The notes under the pieces are model-generated. The model was not told the origin of the DNA and did no database searches. It saw nothing but the letters and a program-made list of their open reading frames with translations. Position numbers and translations under genes: made by a program. Source: an uncultured Clostridium sp. (GTDB lineage: Bacteria > Bacillota > Clostridia > Lachnospirales > Lachnospiraceae). From it: a stretch of 64,000 nt of DNA. This document shows, piece by piece, positions 31,967 through 40,029 of the stretch. Every line of letters begins with the position of its first letter. The stretch's first letter is position 1. Location of the stretch: assembly GCA_902496665.1 (NCBI GenBank), contig CABVBU010000007.1, positions 1-64,000 of the forward strand, in the 5' to 3' direction.

Positions 31967-32422
31967 TTATTTATTATTTAAGAACTTAGCCAATTCATCC
32001 ATAAACGCGTTCACATCCTTAAATTCCCTGTAGACGGACGCGAATCGGACGTATGCAACCTCGTCCACCATCTTGAGCTTTTTCATGACAAGCTCGCCGA
32101 TGGTCACGGACGGGATCTCACGCTCTTCCATGCTGAAGATCTGCTTCTCGATCTCGTCGATCATCTTCGTGATCTGCTCCGAGGAGACCGGACGCTTATG
32201 ACATGACAAAAGGATTCCGTTTTCGATCTTCGCACGGTTGTACGGCTCTCTGGAATCATCCTTCTTGATGATCATAAGCGGCAGTGTCTCTAATTTCTCA
32301 TATGTCGTAAAGCGCTTTCCGCACTCCTCACACTGACGCCGGCGTCTGATCGAGCTGTTATCATCAGCCGGACGCGAGTCGATGACCTTTGTATCCTGGG
32401 CACCACAAAACGGACATTTCAT
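31967..32422 (-). CDS. nrdR: Transcriptional repressor NrdR
   Basis: NrdR represses ribonucleotide reductase genes in response to ATP/dATP. The 151-residue protein has the N-terminal zinc ribbon (CPFCGAQDTKVIDSR and CEECGKRFTTYE). The ATP-cone follows, starting PLMIIKKDDSREPYNRAKI, with YVRFASVYREFKDV near the C-terminus. An AAGGAGGAAGTCCC ribosome site precedes the ATG. Its usual partners, nrd genes or sporulation genes, are not adjacent. Confidence 0.97.
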   Translation of the reverse strand: MKCPFCGAQDTKVIDSRPADDNSSIRRRRQCEECGKRFTTYEKLETLPLMIIKKDDSREPYNRAKIENGILLSCHKRPVSSEQITKMIDEIEKQIFSMEEREIPSVTIGELVMKKLKMVDEVAYVRFASVYREFKDVNAFMDELAKFLNNK

Positions 32423-32554
32423 GGGACTTCCTCCTTTACTGCCGACCGTACTATTTTTCCGCTCACGGCCGCATTTTTATACCATATCTTATCACACTAT
32501 CCTCTGGTTCCGCAAGTCTTTTGCTCTTTATCCGTAATTCCGATCTCCTGGCTT

Positions 32555-32586
32555 GTTACTGGTTCACGCCTTGCGCAAACAGTAAC
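32555..32586 (+). repeat. Solo end-hairpin of type 2 mobile element with perfect target duplication
   Basis: A 32-bp unit from GTTACTG to CAGTAAC matches the left-end hairpin of the 133-bp type 2 element. It is flanked by the identical 8-bp repeat CCTGGCTT at 32547-32554 and 32587-32594. It lies 13 bases beyond the stop codon of the CotS-like gene. Confidence 0.85.
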
Positions 32587-32599
32587 CCTGGCTTTTTCT

Positions 32600-33595
32600 T
32601 TACACGCCTTGAATAACTGTCTGTATAAAGCTCTCCCTCGCCTCCTGCTGCGCCTCCAGCTTTCTGATCTTCTCCGTACTCTTCGCGGGCACCCAGGCCT
32701 TGTTGGCGTTGTAATAAAAATTGATCTGTTTCCAATACTTTTCCGGATATAAAAACAGGTAATAAAGCACCTGCCGCTCCACTTCCGAGACCGGCAGCAC
32801 CCGTTCGTAGGACTCCATGATCTGCCGCCCCAGCCGCTCGTTCCAGTCATGCTTCTCCATAATCTTCCTGAGGAAATAATACAGGTCCTCCATCTGGACA
32901 CCCAGGTGCATCTGGTTGAACTCCGTCACCGCCACGTACCCGTTTCCGATCAGGATATGGTGGTAATCCGGCTCCCCATGGCAGACCGCGTACCCATCTG
33001 CGATCTCTTTTCCGTGAATCTCATACAGCTTTTCCATGCCCCGCTCTGCTTCCACAGCCTGGGCCGCGAAAATTTCAAAATTTCCGATCACTCGGAGCTC
33101 AAATTCATTTTTCTTCCGCTTTCCGCGGATAAATGTCCTCGCCTTCTTTAACTCCCGGTTGTGGCGGCGCATAGCTTCAAAGAGCGGCAGTGAGATCATG
33201 GATCTCATATTCCACGTTTCCTGCCGTTCGATCATGCGGAACTGCCGATGCAGAAGCGCCAATGCCCGCACCGCCGACAATACCTCTTTTTCATCCTTCA
33301 GGTCACATTCCCGGTCCGCGAACCATTCCTTCACAATATATCTGGTCCCATCCTCCGCCGTCGACAACAGCTCCCCCTCAGAATTTCTCACATATTGGTC
33401 CGCCTTCAGAGTCTCCATTCCATCTAAAGACTGCAAAACCGCCTCCTCAAACTCCAGGCGGTTCACACTTCCACGATATTCCTTTAAAAGCCGCAGTCCC
33501 AGATCCGTCTCAAGGATCCAGGATCCTCGTCCTCTCCGCAGCACATCCACCCGAAATCCGTACGTCTTCTCCGCCTCTTCCTTCCAGTCGATCAC
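32600..33595 (-). CDS. CotS-family spore coat kinase-like protein
   Basis: This 331-residue protein belongs to the CotS/YutH family of kinase-fold (aminoglycoside phosphotransferase-like) spore coat proteins. The N-lobe runs from the start to about residue 95 with LLKEYRGSVNRLEFEEAV. The C-lobe has the Brenner-like catalytic segment YAVCHGEPDYHHILIGNG, where the usual HGD is HGE. NQMHLGVQMEDLYYFLRKIM follows. The GTG at 33595 is six bases after GGGGGG and is preferred to frames that run upstream through the GC-rich repeat. The protein fits a sporulating host. No other coat gene is nearby. Confidence 0.8.
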   Translation of the reverse strand: MIDWKEEAEKTYGFRVDVLRRGRGSWILETDLGLRLLKEYRGSVNRLEFEEAVLQSLDGMETLKADQYVRNSEGELLSTAEDGTRYIVKEWFADRECDLKDEKEVLSAVRALALLHRQFRMIERQETWNMRSMISLPLFEAMRRHNRELKKARTFIRGKRKKNEFELRVIGNFEIFAAQAVEAERGMEKLYEIHGKEIADGYAVCHGEPDYHHILIGNGYVAVTEFNQMHLGVQMEDLYYFLRKIMEKHDWNERLGRQIMESYERVLPVSEVERQVLYYLFLYPEKYWKQINFYYNANKAWVPAKSTEKIRKLEAQQEARESFIQTVIQGV

Positions 33596-33778
33596 GATTC
33601 TATCCCCCCATATCCTGCTCTGACCTTTTCCATCGACAGCAATTCCGGCCCTCACCCTGCTGCCGGAATTTCCTTCTGCACAAGATATGAAATGAACAGG
33701 GGGATTATTCCCCTGTTTCCAGAATACTGCCTGTACGTTTTTTCCTGCTTTCTGGCCGCTCGCCGTTAAATTAAATGT

Positions 33779-33847
33779 GCCTTGGCACATTCTCGCGCCT
33801 CGCGCGGTCGCTTGCGACAATCTACATTTTCGCGCGAGTGCGCATCA
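33779..33847 (+). repeat. GC-rich 68-bp repeat, copy B
   Basis: This copy aligns to 22368-22435 with one extra base. The central hairpin is GTCGC-TT-GCGAC (33807-33818). It lies upstream of the CotS-like gene. Confidence 0.75.
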
Positions 33848-33863
33848 TCGGCACGTTAGTGCC

Positions 33864-33907
33864 TTTTGTGTAATAGGGAATTCCTTGGAATTTCCTATTA
33901 CACAAAA
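33864..33907. repeat. 44-bp near-perfect palindrome
   Basis: Two 21-base arms (starting TTTTGTGTAATAGG and ending CCTATTACACAAAA) pair at 20 of 21 positions around a 2-base loop. It abuts the cca terminator. Confidence 0.8.
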
Positions 33908-33937
33908 AAGACACCTGCAAAATTCTCTGCAGATGTC
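33904..33937 (-). terminator. Intrinsic terminator of cca
   Basis: GACATCTGCA and TGCAGGTGTC pair, with one mismatch, and TTTTTT follows on the minus strand. Confidence 0.8.
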
Positions 33938-33950
33938 CCTACTGACATTT

Positions 33951-35183
33951 TTATTTTTCTTTAAATTGATTGATTTTCTCTAATAATATATCTTTTTTAT
34001 TTAATTCTGGTTTTTCAAGCACCAGATTCAAAAGGTACATGAGCCCGTCGCCGATCTGCTTTCCTTTTTCCAGACCTTTTGCAAGAAGATCGCCTCCGTT
34101 GACCGCCAGCTGCTTCAGGCTCACGCAGTCTCCGGCCTCTTTGATCTCCTCAAAAAGCTGCAGGATCCCCGGAACTGTCTCATCTCCGTCCAGCTTCTTT
34201 AACTGCATGGCTCCGAGGAACTGGTACTCCGTCACCCGGCTTAAAAGTCTCCGGATCTCAACCTTATCAACTGCAAGCGGTGCCTGGAATGCCGTGATCA
34301 TATTCTTCACGTTTCCGATGGTGTCATTGTCGAGCTTCAGACCTCGAAGGATCTTCACCGCCTGATCCGGCATCATGTGCCGCAGGAAACCGGCCCATCT
34401 GTGGGATTTGTCCGCCGGAAGCGCAGCGATGCCAGCCCAGCATTCCTTTAACAGATCCCCGGAACTTCTGCTCTCCAGCTCCCGCTCAAACACCTCCGTA
34501 AATCCTGGCGTCACATACTCTGCGATTCCCGTCGCGTCCACCATCCAGATCTTCTCCGGATGATCCGACAGCAGAAGCTTCGTAAGCTCCACCTGGATCC
34601 GCTCCTTGCTCACATGGACGAGGTTCGGCGCGATCTCAGCAATGGCCTTGTACGTCTCATTCTCGATCACAAAATCCAGCTGTGCCGCAAACCGCACTGC
34701 CCTGAGGATCCGCAGCGCGTCCTCCGTAAACCGGTCCTTCGCACAGCCGACGCACCGGATCACCCGGCGCTTCAGATCTTCCATGCCCTCAAACTCATCC
34801 ACGATCCCCGTCTCATGGCTGTATGCCATGGCGTTGATCGTAAAGTCCCGGCGCTTTAGATCTTCCCTGAGATCCGGCGTAAACTCAACCGTCTCCGGAT
34901 GTCTTCCGTCCAGATACTCCCCGTCGATCCGGTATGTGGTGACCTCATAGCCGCTTCCATGCTTAATGATCGTCACCGTTCCATGCTTAAGGCCTGTATC
35001 CACGGTTTTCCCGAAGATCTCCTTCACCTGCTCCGGCTTTGCGGAGGTCGTAATGTCCCAGTCCCCCGGGATTCTCCCGAGGACTGCGTCCCGGACACAG
35101 CCTCCGACGATAAATGCCTCGTATCCATGGCTTCGTATATTGTCAATGATCCATTCCGCCTCATAGGGCATCTCAATTCTCAC
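33951..35183 (-). CDS. cca: CCA tRNA nucleotidyltransferase
   Basis: This enzyme adds or repairs the CCA end of tRNAs without a nucleic acid template. The 410-residue class II protein begins GGCVRDAVLGRIPGDWDITT with the GDxD metal site, then RRDFTINAMAY and the amino-acid template DRFTEDALRILRAVRFAAQL. The start is GTG at 35183 behind AGGAGG. It is shorter than enzymes with an HD domain and lacks one. It lies 30 bases downstream of bioY and continues the proS-bioY transcript. Confidence 0.95.
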   Translation of the reverse strand: MRIEMPYEAEWIIDNIRSHGYEAFIVGGCVRDAVLGRIPGDWDITTSAKPEQVKEIFGKTVDTGLKHGTVTIIKHGSGYEVTTYRIDGEYLDGRHPETVEFTPDLREDLKRRDFTINAMAYSHETGIVDEFEGMEDLKRRVIRCVGCAKDRFTEDALRILRAVRFAAQLDFVIENETYKAIAEIAPNLVHVSKERIQVELTKLLLSDHPEKIWMVDATGIAEYVTPGFTEVFERELESRSSGDLLKECWAGIAALPADKSHRWAGFLRHMMPDQAVKILRGLKLDNDTIGNVKNMITAFQAPLAVDKVEIRRLLSRVTEYQFLGAMQLKKLDGDETVPGILQLFEEIKEAGDCVSLKQLAVNGGDLLAKGLEKGKQIGDGLMYLLNLVLEKPELNKKDILLEKINQFKEK

Positions 35184-35213
35184 CGGTCCGGTTTCCTCCT
35201 TATAAATTAGTAA

Positions 35214-35780
35214 TCATTTCCCCATATTCTTAAGAACCGGGATCAGCCGTTTCGCCAGAACTGCCGCCAGAACACATAAAATAAAATCCTCACCGACCGT
35301 CAGAAGAAAGCAGTTGACAAACACGACCTTCCATCCGACGCTTACGCCAAGGACAAAATTGCTGCACACATAAAAATAGATCATCCCGCAGCCATAGTCT
35401 GCGAGAAGTCCCCAGAATGCAGAAAATAAAAGCCAGGAAAAAGAGGTACTTTTCCTGATCTCATATACACGTCCCGTCACATAGGCCGCCGCCGCAAATC
35501 CGATCAAAAAGCCGAATGTAGGCTTTAAAAGATACGCCGGACCGCCGCCCGTGGCAAAGATCGGGATCCCACATAATCCGATCACCAGATATGTCAGCAC
35601 GCTGAAAAACGCCCGCTTTGCCCCAAGTAAAAGCGCCGCAAGCAGCACAAAGAAAAACTGCAGCGTAAAGTGCATGGGCACCGGCTGGACAGGAATCGTG
35701 ATCTTAAGAAAAGCCCCGACGCAGATGAGGGCTGTAAAAAGCCCTCCCAGCGTCAGGTCCCTGATATTCCATCGTTTCAT
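35214..35780 (-). CDS. bioY: BioY-family biotin transporter substrate-binding subunit
   Basis: BioY is the S component of ECF biotin transporters. From the ATG at 35780 the protein has 188 residues with six hydrophobic helices. It shows VQPVPMHFTLQFFFVLLAALLLG, GGGPAYLLKPTFGFLIGF and a C-terminal CVLAAVLAKRL. The start codon overlaps the proS stop by one base (TAATG), so the two are translationally coupled. No ecfA/T genes are here; a shared energy module elsewhere is assumed. The tie to proS is unusual and no biotin operator is visible. Confidence 0.9.
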   Translation of the reverse strand: MKRWNIRDLTLGGLFTALICVGAFLKITIPVQPVPMHFTLQFFFVLLAALLLGAKRAFFSVLTYLVIGLCGIPIFATGGGPAYLLKPTFGFLIGFAAAAYVTGRVYEIRKSTSFSWLLFSAFWGLLADYGCGMIYFYVCSNFVLGVSVGWKVVFVNCFLLTVGEDFILCVLAAVLAKRLIPVLKNMGK

Positions 35781-37213
35781 TAATATGCCTTGCCCCAGTA
35801 AACCATCTTGGTTGCCGGTTTGCCGCAGCATACACAGGTCTCAGCAAGCTTCTCCTGCTTGAACGGCATACATCTGGATGTAACGCCAACCTGCTCTTTT
35901 AACTTGTCCTCGCACTCCTGGCAGCCGCACCACATCGCACGGATGAATCCCGGCTTGTTGTCAGCAATGTCCTTCATCTCTTCCATGTTGTGTGCGTCGT
36001 AGGTGTGGGCGTCACGATGTGCTTTCGCGCGCTCGTACATGTCGTGCTGGATGGTCTTTAAGAGCTCATCCACCTTCTCTGCGATCTCGCTTAAAGCGAC
36101 TGTGATCTTCTCGTGGGTATCACGGCGTACTAAAACAGCCTGACCAGCCTCGATATCCTTCGGTCCTAACTCAACACGGACCGGGATTCCTCTCATCTCG
36201 GACTCGGAGAACTTCCAGCCCGGGCTCTTATCGGAATCATCAACTTTTACGCGGAAGTTGGAGAGAACCTCTTCAACCTCCCTTGCCTTCTCAAGAACGC
36301 CCTCCTGCTGCTGGCGGATCGGAACGATCACAACCTGGGTCGGAGCTACGTTCGGCGGAAGAACAAGACCCTCGTTGTCACCGTGTACCATGATGATGGC
36401 ACCGATCATACGTGTTGTCATACCCCAGGAGGTCTGGTGAACATACTTTAACTGGTTGTCCTTATCAGAATACTGGATGCCGAATGCCTTTGCGAAACCA
36501 TCGCCGAAGTTGTGGCTGGTTCCGGACTGGAGTGCCTTTCCGTCATGCATCAGGGACTCGATGGTGTAGGTTGCCTCAGCACCTGCGAATTTTTCTTTAT
36601 CTGTCTTCTGTCCGCGAACGACCGGGATCGCAAGGAAATCCTCGCAGAAATCTGCATAGAGGTTTAACATCTGGATCGTTCTCTCCTGAGCTTCCTCTGC
36701 TGTCGCATGTGCGGTGTGGCCTTCCTGCCATAAGAACTCTCTGGAGCGGAGGAACGGTCTTGTCGTCTTCTCCCATCTTACTACGGAACACCACTGGTTG
36801 TACACCTTCGGAAGATCGCGGTAGGAGTGGATGTCTTTCTGGTAGAAATCGCAGAACAGAGTCTCGGATGTCGGGCGGACGCAGAGACGCTCCTGAAGCG
36901 GCTCAAGACCTCCCTGTGTTACCCATGCAACTTCCGGCGCGAAGCCTTCTACATGGTCTTTCTCTTTATCAAGTAAGCTCTCCGGGATGAATAACGGCAT
37001 GTAAACATTTTTTACGCCTGCTTTTTTAAAGCGCTTGTCCAGTTCATGCTGGATGTTCTCCCAGATCGCGTATCCGTCCGGTTTGATGACCATGCAGCCC
37101 TTTACGCTTGCATAATCACATAATTCTGCTTTTTTTACAACATCTGTGTACCACTGCGCGAAATCATCTTCCATAGAAGTGATGGATTCCACAAGTTTCT
37201 TCTCTCTTGCCAT
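35780..37213 (-). CDS. proS: Proline--tRNA ligase, type 3
   Basis: ProRS charges tRNA-Pro. At 477 residues the enzyme is the short archaeal/eukaryote-like type 3, without the bacterial editing insertion. Class II motifs are present (the PTSETLFCDFYQKDIHSYRDLP and FLWQEGHTAHATAEEA regions). The C-terminal zinc-binding tail holds CGCQECEDKLK and CVCCGKPATKMVYWGKAY. Expression is set by a T-box leader directly upstream. It is coupled to bioY. Confidence 0.96.
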   Translation of the reverse strand: MAREKKLVESITSMEDDFAQWYTDVVKKAELCDYASVKGCMVIKPDGYAIWENIQHELDKRFKKAGVKNVYMPLFIPESLLDKEKDHVEGFAPEVAWVTQGGLEPLQERLCVRPTSETLFCDFYQKDIHSYRDLPKVYNQWCSVVRWEKTTRPFLRSREFLWQEGHTAHATAEEAQERTIQMLNLYADFCEDFLAIPVVRGQKTDKEKFAGAEATYTIESLMHDGKALQSGTSHNFGDGFAKAFGIQYSDKDNQLKYVHQTSWGMTTRMIGAIIMVHGDNEGLVLPPNVAPTQVVIVPIRQQQEGVLEKAREVEEVLSNFRVKVDDSDKSPGWKFSESEMRGIPVRVELGPKDIEAGQAVLVRRDTHEKITVALSEIAEKVDELLKTIQHDMYERAKAHRDAHTYDAHNMEEMKDIADNKPGFIRAMWCGCQECEDKLKEQVGVTSRCMPFKQEKLAETCVCCGKPATKMVYWGKAY

Positions 37214-37604
37214 TGCTTTTCTCCTTTATATGAATTCTTGGATTGCATACATCTAAAATTTCTGAGGATGCAGGGCGCCTGTTCCGTTCCGGGACATTCC
37301 CCGTGGAAACGAAAAAGGCTGTCGTCCACAAAAGGGACCGACAGCCGGCGTTACCACCCAAATTAGCTCCCACACTTTACGGGAACTCTCCTCTGATATC
37401 CGTTAACGCCGGATCTACGCTGTACTTAGCAATGCAGTCATTCACAGCAGCAGTCTGTTTTCACTGCTGTTTTCCACATCTCTCGCACAAAGCTCCGAGG
37501 CCGGTTCAACGACGCGCACATAGAAGCTCTCACCGTCTGCTTCCTCTCTGGGATGCCGCCATTCATCTACTTTCCCTCTTCAATGCCTGTCTGATATGCA
37601 TATA
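37214..37604 (-). ncRNA. T-box riboswitch upstream of proS (proline)
   Basis: The leader runs from about 37604 to the proS ribosome site. The T-box core TGGGTGG is on the minus strand at 37354-37360 in AATTTGGGTGGTAACGCC. It is followed by a terminator hairpin pairing GGCTGTCG with CGACAGCC and TTTTT (37312-37346). Stem I includes AGAGAGGAAGC and GGTGAGAG, and the specifier loop GAACCGGCC contains CCG, a proline codon. Uncharged tRNA-Pro would promote readthrough into proS-bioY-cca. Confidence 0.9.
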
Positions 37605-37610
37605 TGATGG

Positions 37611-37639
37611 ATTTTAATGGATTTTTCCATGTTTGTCAA
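37611..37639 (-). promoter_or_regulatory. Promoter of the T-box/proS transcript
   Basis: On the minus strand TTGACA (37634-37639) and TAAAAT (37611-37616) are separated by 17 bases. Confidence 0.75.
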
Positions 37640-37719
37640 GACTCCGGGACGGATTTTGCAGGCCGGCATTACCATCCCGGAGTCTCACACTTTCTGTGTC
37701 CATTCTGAACACACGATCT

Positions 37720-37938
37720 TTAAAATATCAGCTTGATCAACAGCCATCCCGCCGCGATGCATAACAGCACCAATGCAAATGCCGTGGAAAGTCCGAATAC
37801 GATTGCCCCGACAGCGATGGATAAGATAAATCCAAACAAGCTCAGCACCGCGCCGAGAAGTTTTCCACATACGCCAAGCACAAGACCAACACACTTAAAG
37901 ATCACGACAAGGAATATGATTGCAAATAAAATTGACAT
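37720..37938 (-). CDS. Small hydrophobic membrane protein
   Basis: The ATG at 37938 follows GGAGGCGAAATT and gives 72 residues. Nearly all are hydrophobic and form two membrane helices with a short Gly/Lys turn (CGKLLGAVLSLF). The product is not recognised. A promoter (37984-38012) with TTTACA and TATAAT lies about 40 bases upstream, so it is probably expressed on its own. It is beside, but not within, the ABC exporter operon. Confidence 0.6.
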   Translation of the reverse strand: MSILFAIIFLVVIFKCVGLVLGVCGKLLGAVLSLFGFILSIAVGAIVFGLSTAFALVLLCIAAGWLLIKLIF

Positions 37939-37983
37939 AATTTCGCCTCCAGTCAAACAAAATCTCGAGGATTTCTTCGGCTT

Positions 37984-38012
37984 ATTATATTCCCACTGTC
38001 AACATTTGTAAA
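37984..38012 (-). promoter_or_regulatory. Promoter of the small membrane protein
   Basis: On the minus strand TTTACA (38007-38012) and a consensus TATAAT (37984-37989) are separated by 17 bases. Confidence 0.65.
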
Positions 38013-38050
38013 TATAAATCAGCTCCCAATCGCTAAATACCTGATCTGGT

Positions 38051-38182
38051 GTTACAGTTCATGCTTACATGAACTGTAACCGATTTTGCCGATGCTTCGC
38101 ATTCCAAATCGGCAAAATCCGCTGCCATAACTGTATTGTACGGGATTTTCAGTTCAGAAAATCCCTATCCATACACGGTAAT
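38051..38182 (+). repeat. Miniature mobile element, type 2, diverged copy supplying a stop codon
   Basis: The hairpins are those of the other type 2 copies but with compensatory changes: end stem GTTACAGTTCATG/CATGAACTGTAAC and third stem GGGATTTTC/GAAAATCCC. The right end overlaps the ABC exporter gene, encoding its last five residues and TAG. Target duplications are no longer visible. Confidence 0.85.
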
Positions 38183-39952
38183 GAGCCGCCCAGTTCCGTC
38201 CTTCTGGTAGACACGGTGGGAGATCGAGATAACAGTACGTCCTTCCGACGCGCTCTTTAATGCCCGGAGCACCATCTCCTCCGTCTCCGCGTCAAGGTTC
38301 GCCGTGATCTCATCGAGAAGCAGGATCCTCGGCTCACCGGCAACGGCTCTCGCGATGGATAAGAGCTGCCACTGACCCTGGGAGAATATCTCCGGTTTAC
38401 ATAATGTGTCATAGCCATCAGCCAGGCTCACGATCGTCCCATGGAGTCCCACAAGCTTCGCGGCCGCCTGCACCGCCTCGTCCCCGATCGCCGGGTCAAA
38501 CAGTGTGATCTGGTCGCGGACTGTGCCCGGAACCATATGAAAGGACTGTTCCACATAACCGAACTTCTTTCTTTTCTCCTTGTCGGAGAGCCGATATGCC
38601 GCCTCGCCCTCAATCAGAGCCTCACCGGAATTCGGGCGATAGAGTCCTAAAAGCAGCTTAAAGATCGTACTTTTTCCGGCTCCGGTACGTCCCGTCAGCG
38701 TTATCTGCTCGCCCGGATAGATTGCGAAATTCAGGTCATTTAAAACGATGTGGTCGTCGTAGCCGAAGGTGACATCTTTAAACTCTACGCATGGTTCTGT
38801 ATTTTCGGAAATGCCTCCATCATTTACCTTGGCCGCGTCCAAATCTATACTCGCCGCACTGGTGTCCCCGGAACTATTCTCCGCTCTCCTCTGCGCATTC
38901 TCTAATTCCTGTACAGCGCCATTCTTTCCAACTGTATGTCTGGAATCCACAAATGCTCTCTCTTCCACCATCTCCCTCTCCGGCTTCGCCAGAAACTCGT
39001 TGACCCGGTAAACACCCGCAACCGCTGACTGGATCGTCTGGATCTCCATGCCGAGGTTCTCGATCGGCGAGAATACCTGGGAAATATAGTTGATGACTGC
39101 GACAGATTTTCCCACGGACATGCCGAACAGTGCCAGAATCTTCGGGTTTCCGGATGCCGCAAGCAACATGACGCTCGCCACCGCCACCGCGTTTAAGAAT
39201 AGGATCAACGGCGAGTAAACAGCGTCGTAAAAGTTCGTCTTCTCGATTGCCGAATAGCTCTCCCCGATATAGTCATCATACCGTTTTTCCATATACGTCT
39301 CTTTTCCAAGCGTATGGATCGTTCTGATACACCGGATCGTCTCCGGAACATGGTTTGTGACCCGGCTCACTGCCGCGCGGTTCTCTAACTGCGCCGTCAG
39401 CATCCGCTTCTGGACGATTCTAGTGAACGCAAAGATCACCGGAATCAATACAACAAGAAGCAGCGCAAGCCCTCGGTTCTGGAACCAGATCACTGCAAAG
39501 ATACTGATGACTCTGCAGGCATCCGCGAACATGCTGATGATTCCGGAGGTAAACAATGCCTCCACGGTATCTGCATCGCCCACAAACCTGGATACCACAG
39601 CACCTGGCTCTTCCTTATTTAATGTGTCAGCGCTCAGCCGGACAAGCTTCTTCGAGAGCTCGCTTCGGAACGCATGGGTCATCTTCTGTCCAAACACAGT
39701 CAGGAAGCTCTCTCTCAAGGACTCCAGCGCCCCCGTCAAAAGGATCAGCAGAAAATACTCCGCCGCCATGGAAAATCCCGGAAAATTTCCACCGGCGATC
39801 CGGTCAATGATCTTTCCGAGAACGAGAGGCGGAAGCAGGGAAATGACAACGGCCCCCGTCACCGTCAGAACGATTCCGATGGAAAGCCATTTTTCCCGCG
39901 CGACGGTATTTCCGATGATCGATGCCGCGCTGATACGTCTATTTGCAGTCAT
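38165..39952 (-). CDS. ABC exporter subunit (ATP-binding and permease)
   Basis: This half-transporter has 595 residues: six membrane helices to about residue 320, a low-complexity linker, and an ATPase domain. Walker A is GRTGAGKST, Walker B RILLLDEIT with the catalytic glutamate, and the switch is SHRVY. The signature is FSQGQ rather than LSGGQ. The start at 39952 fits a GGAG site best. The normal C-terminal tail is replaced by ITVYG and a stop encoded by a mobile element. With the upstream subunit it forms a heterodimer; the cargo is probably a drug or lipid, an inference from the marR neighbour. Confidence 0.92.
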   Translation of the reverse strand: MTANRRISAASIIGNTVAREKWLSIGIVLTVTGAVVISLLPPLVLGKIIDRIAGGNFPGFSMAAEYFLLILLTGALESLRESFLTVFGQKMTHAFRSELSKKLVRLSADTLNKEEPGAVVSRFVGDADTVEALFTSGIISMFADACRVISIFAVIWFQNRGLALLLVVLIPVIFAFTRIVQKRMLTAQLENRAAVSRVTNHVPETIRCIRTIHTLGKETYMEKRYDDYIGESYSAIEKTNFYDAVYSPLILFLNAVAVASVMLLAASGNPKILALFGMSVGKSVAVINYISQVFSPIENLGMEIQTIQSAVAGVYRVNEFLAKPEREMVEERAFVDSRHTVGKNGAVQELENAQRRAENSSGDTSAASIDLDAAKVNDGGISENTEPCVEFKDVTFGYDDHIVLNDLNFAIYPGEQITLTGRTGAGKSTIFKLLLGLYRPNSGEALIEGEAAYRLSDKEKRKKFGYVEQSFHMVPGTVRDQITLFDPAIGDEAVQAAAKLVGLHGTIVSLADGYDTLCKPEIFSQGQWQLLSIARAVAGEPRILLLDEITANLDAETEEMVLRALKSASEGRTVISISHRVYQKDGTGRLITVYG

Positions 39953-40029
39953 GATCTTCATCTCCTCTCCCCAGAATTTTCATGCTGTCTCCCTGATGGA
40001 TTCCCGCGATTTCCGCTTCTTTTCGTTGT

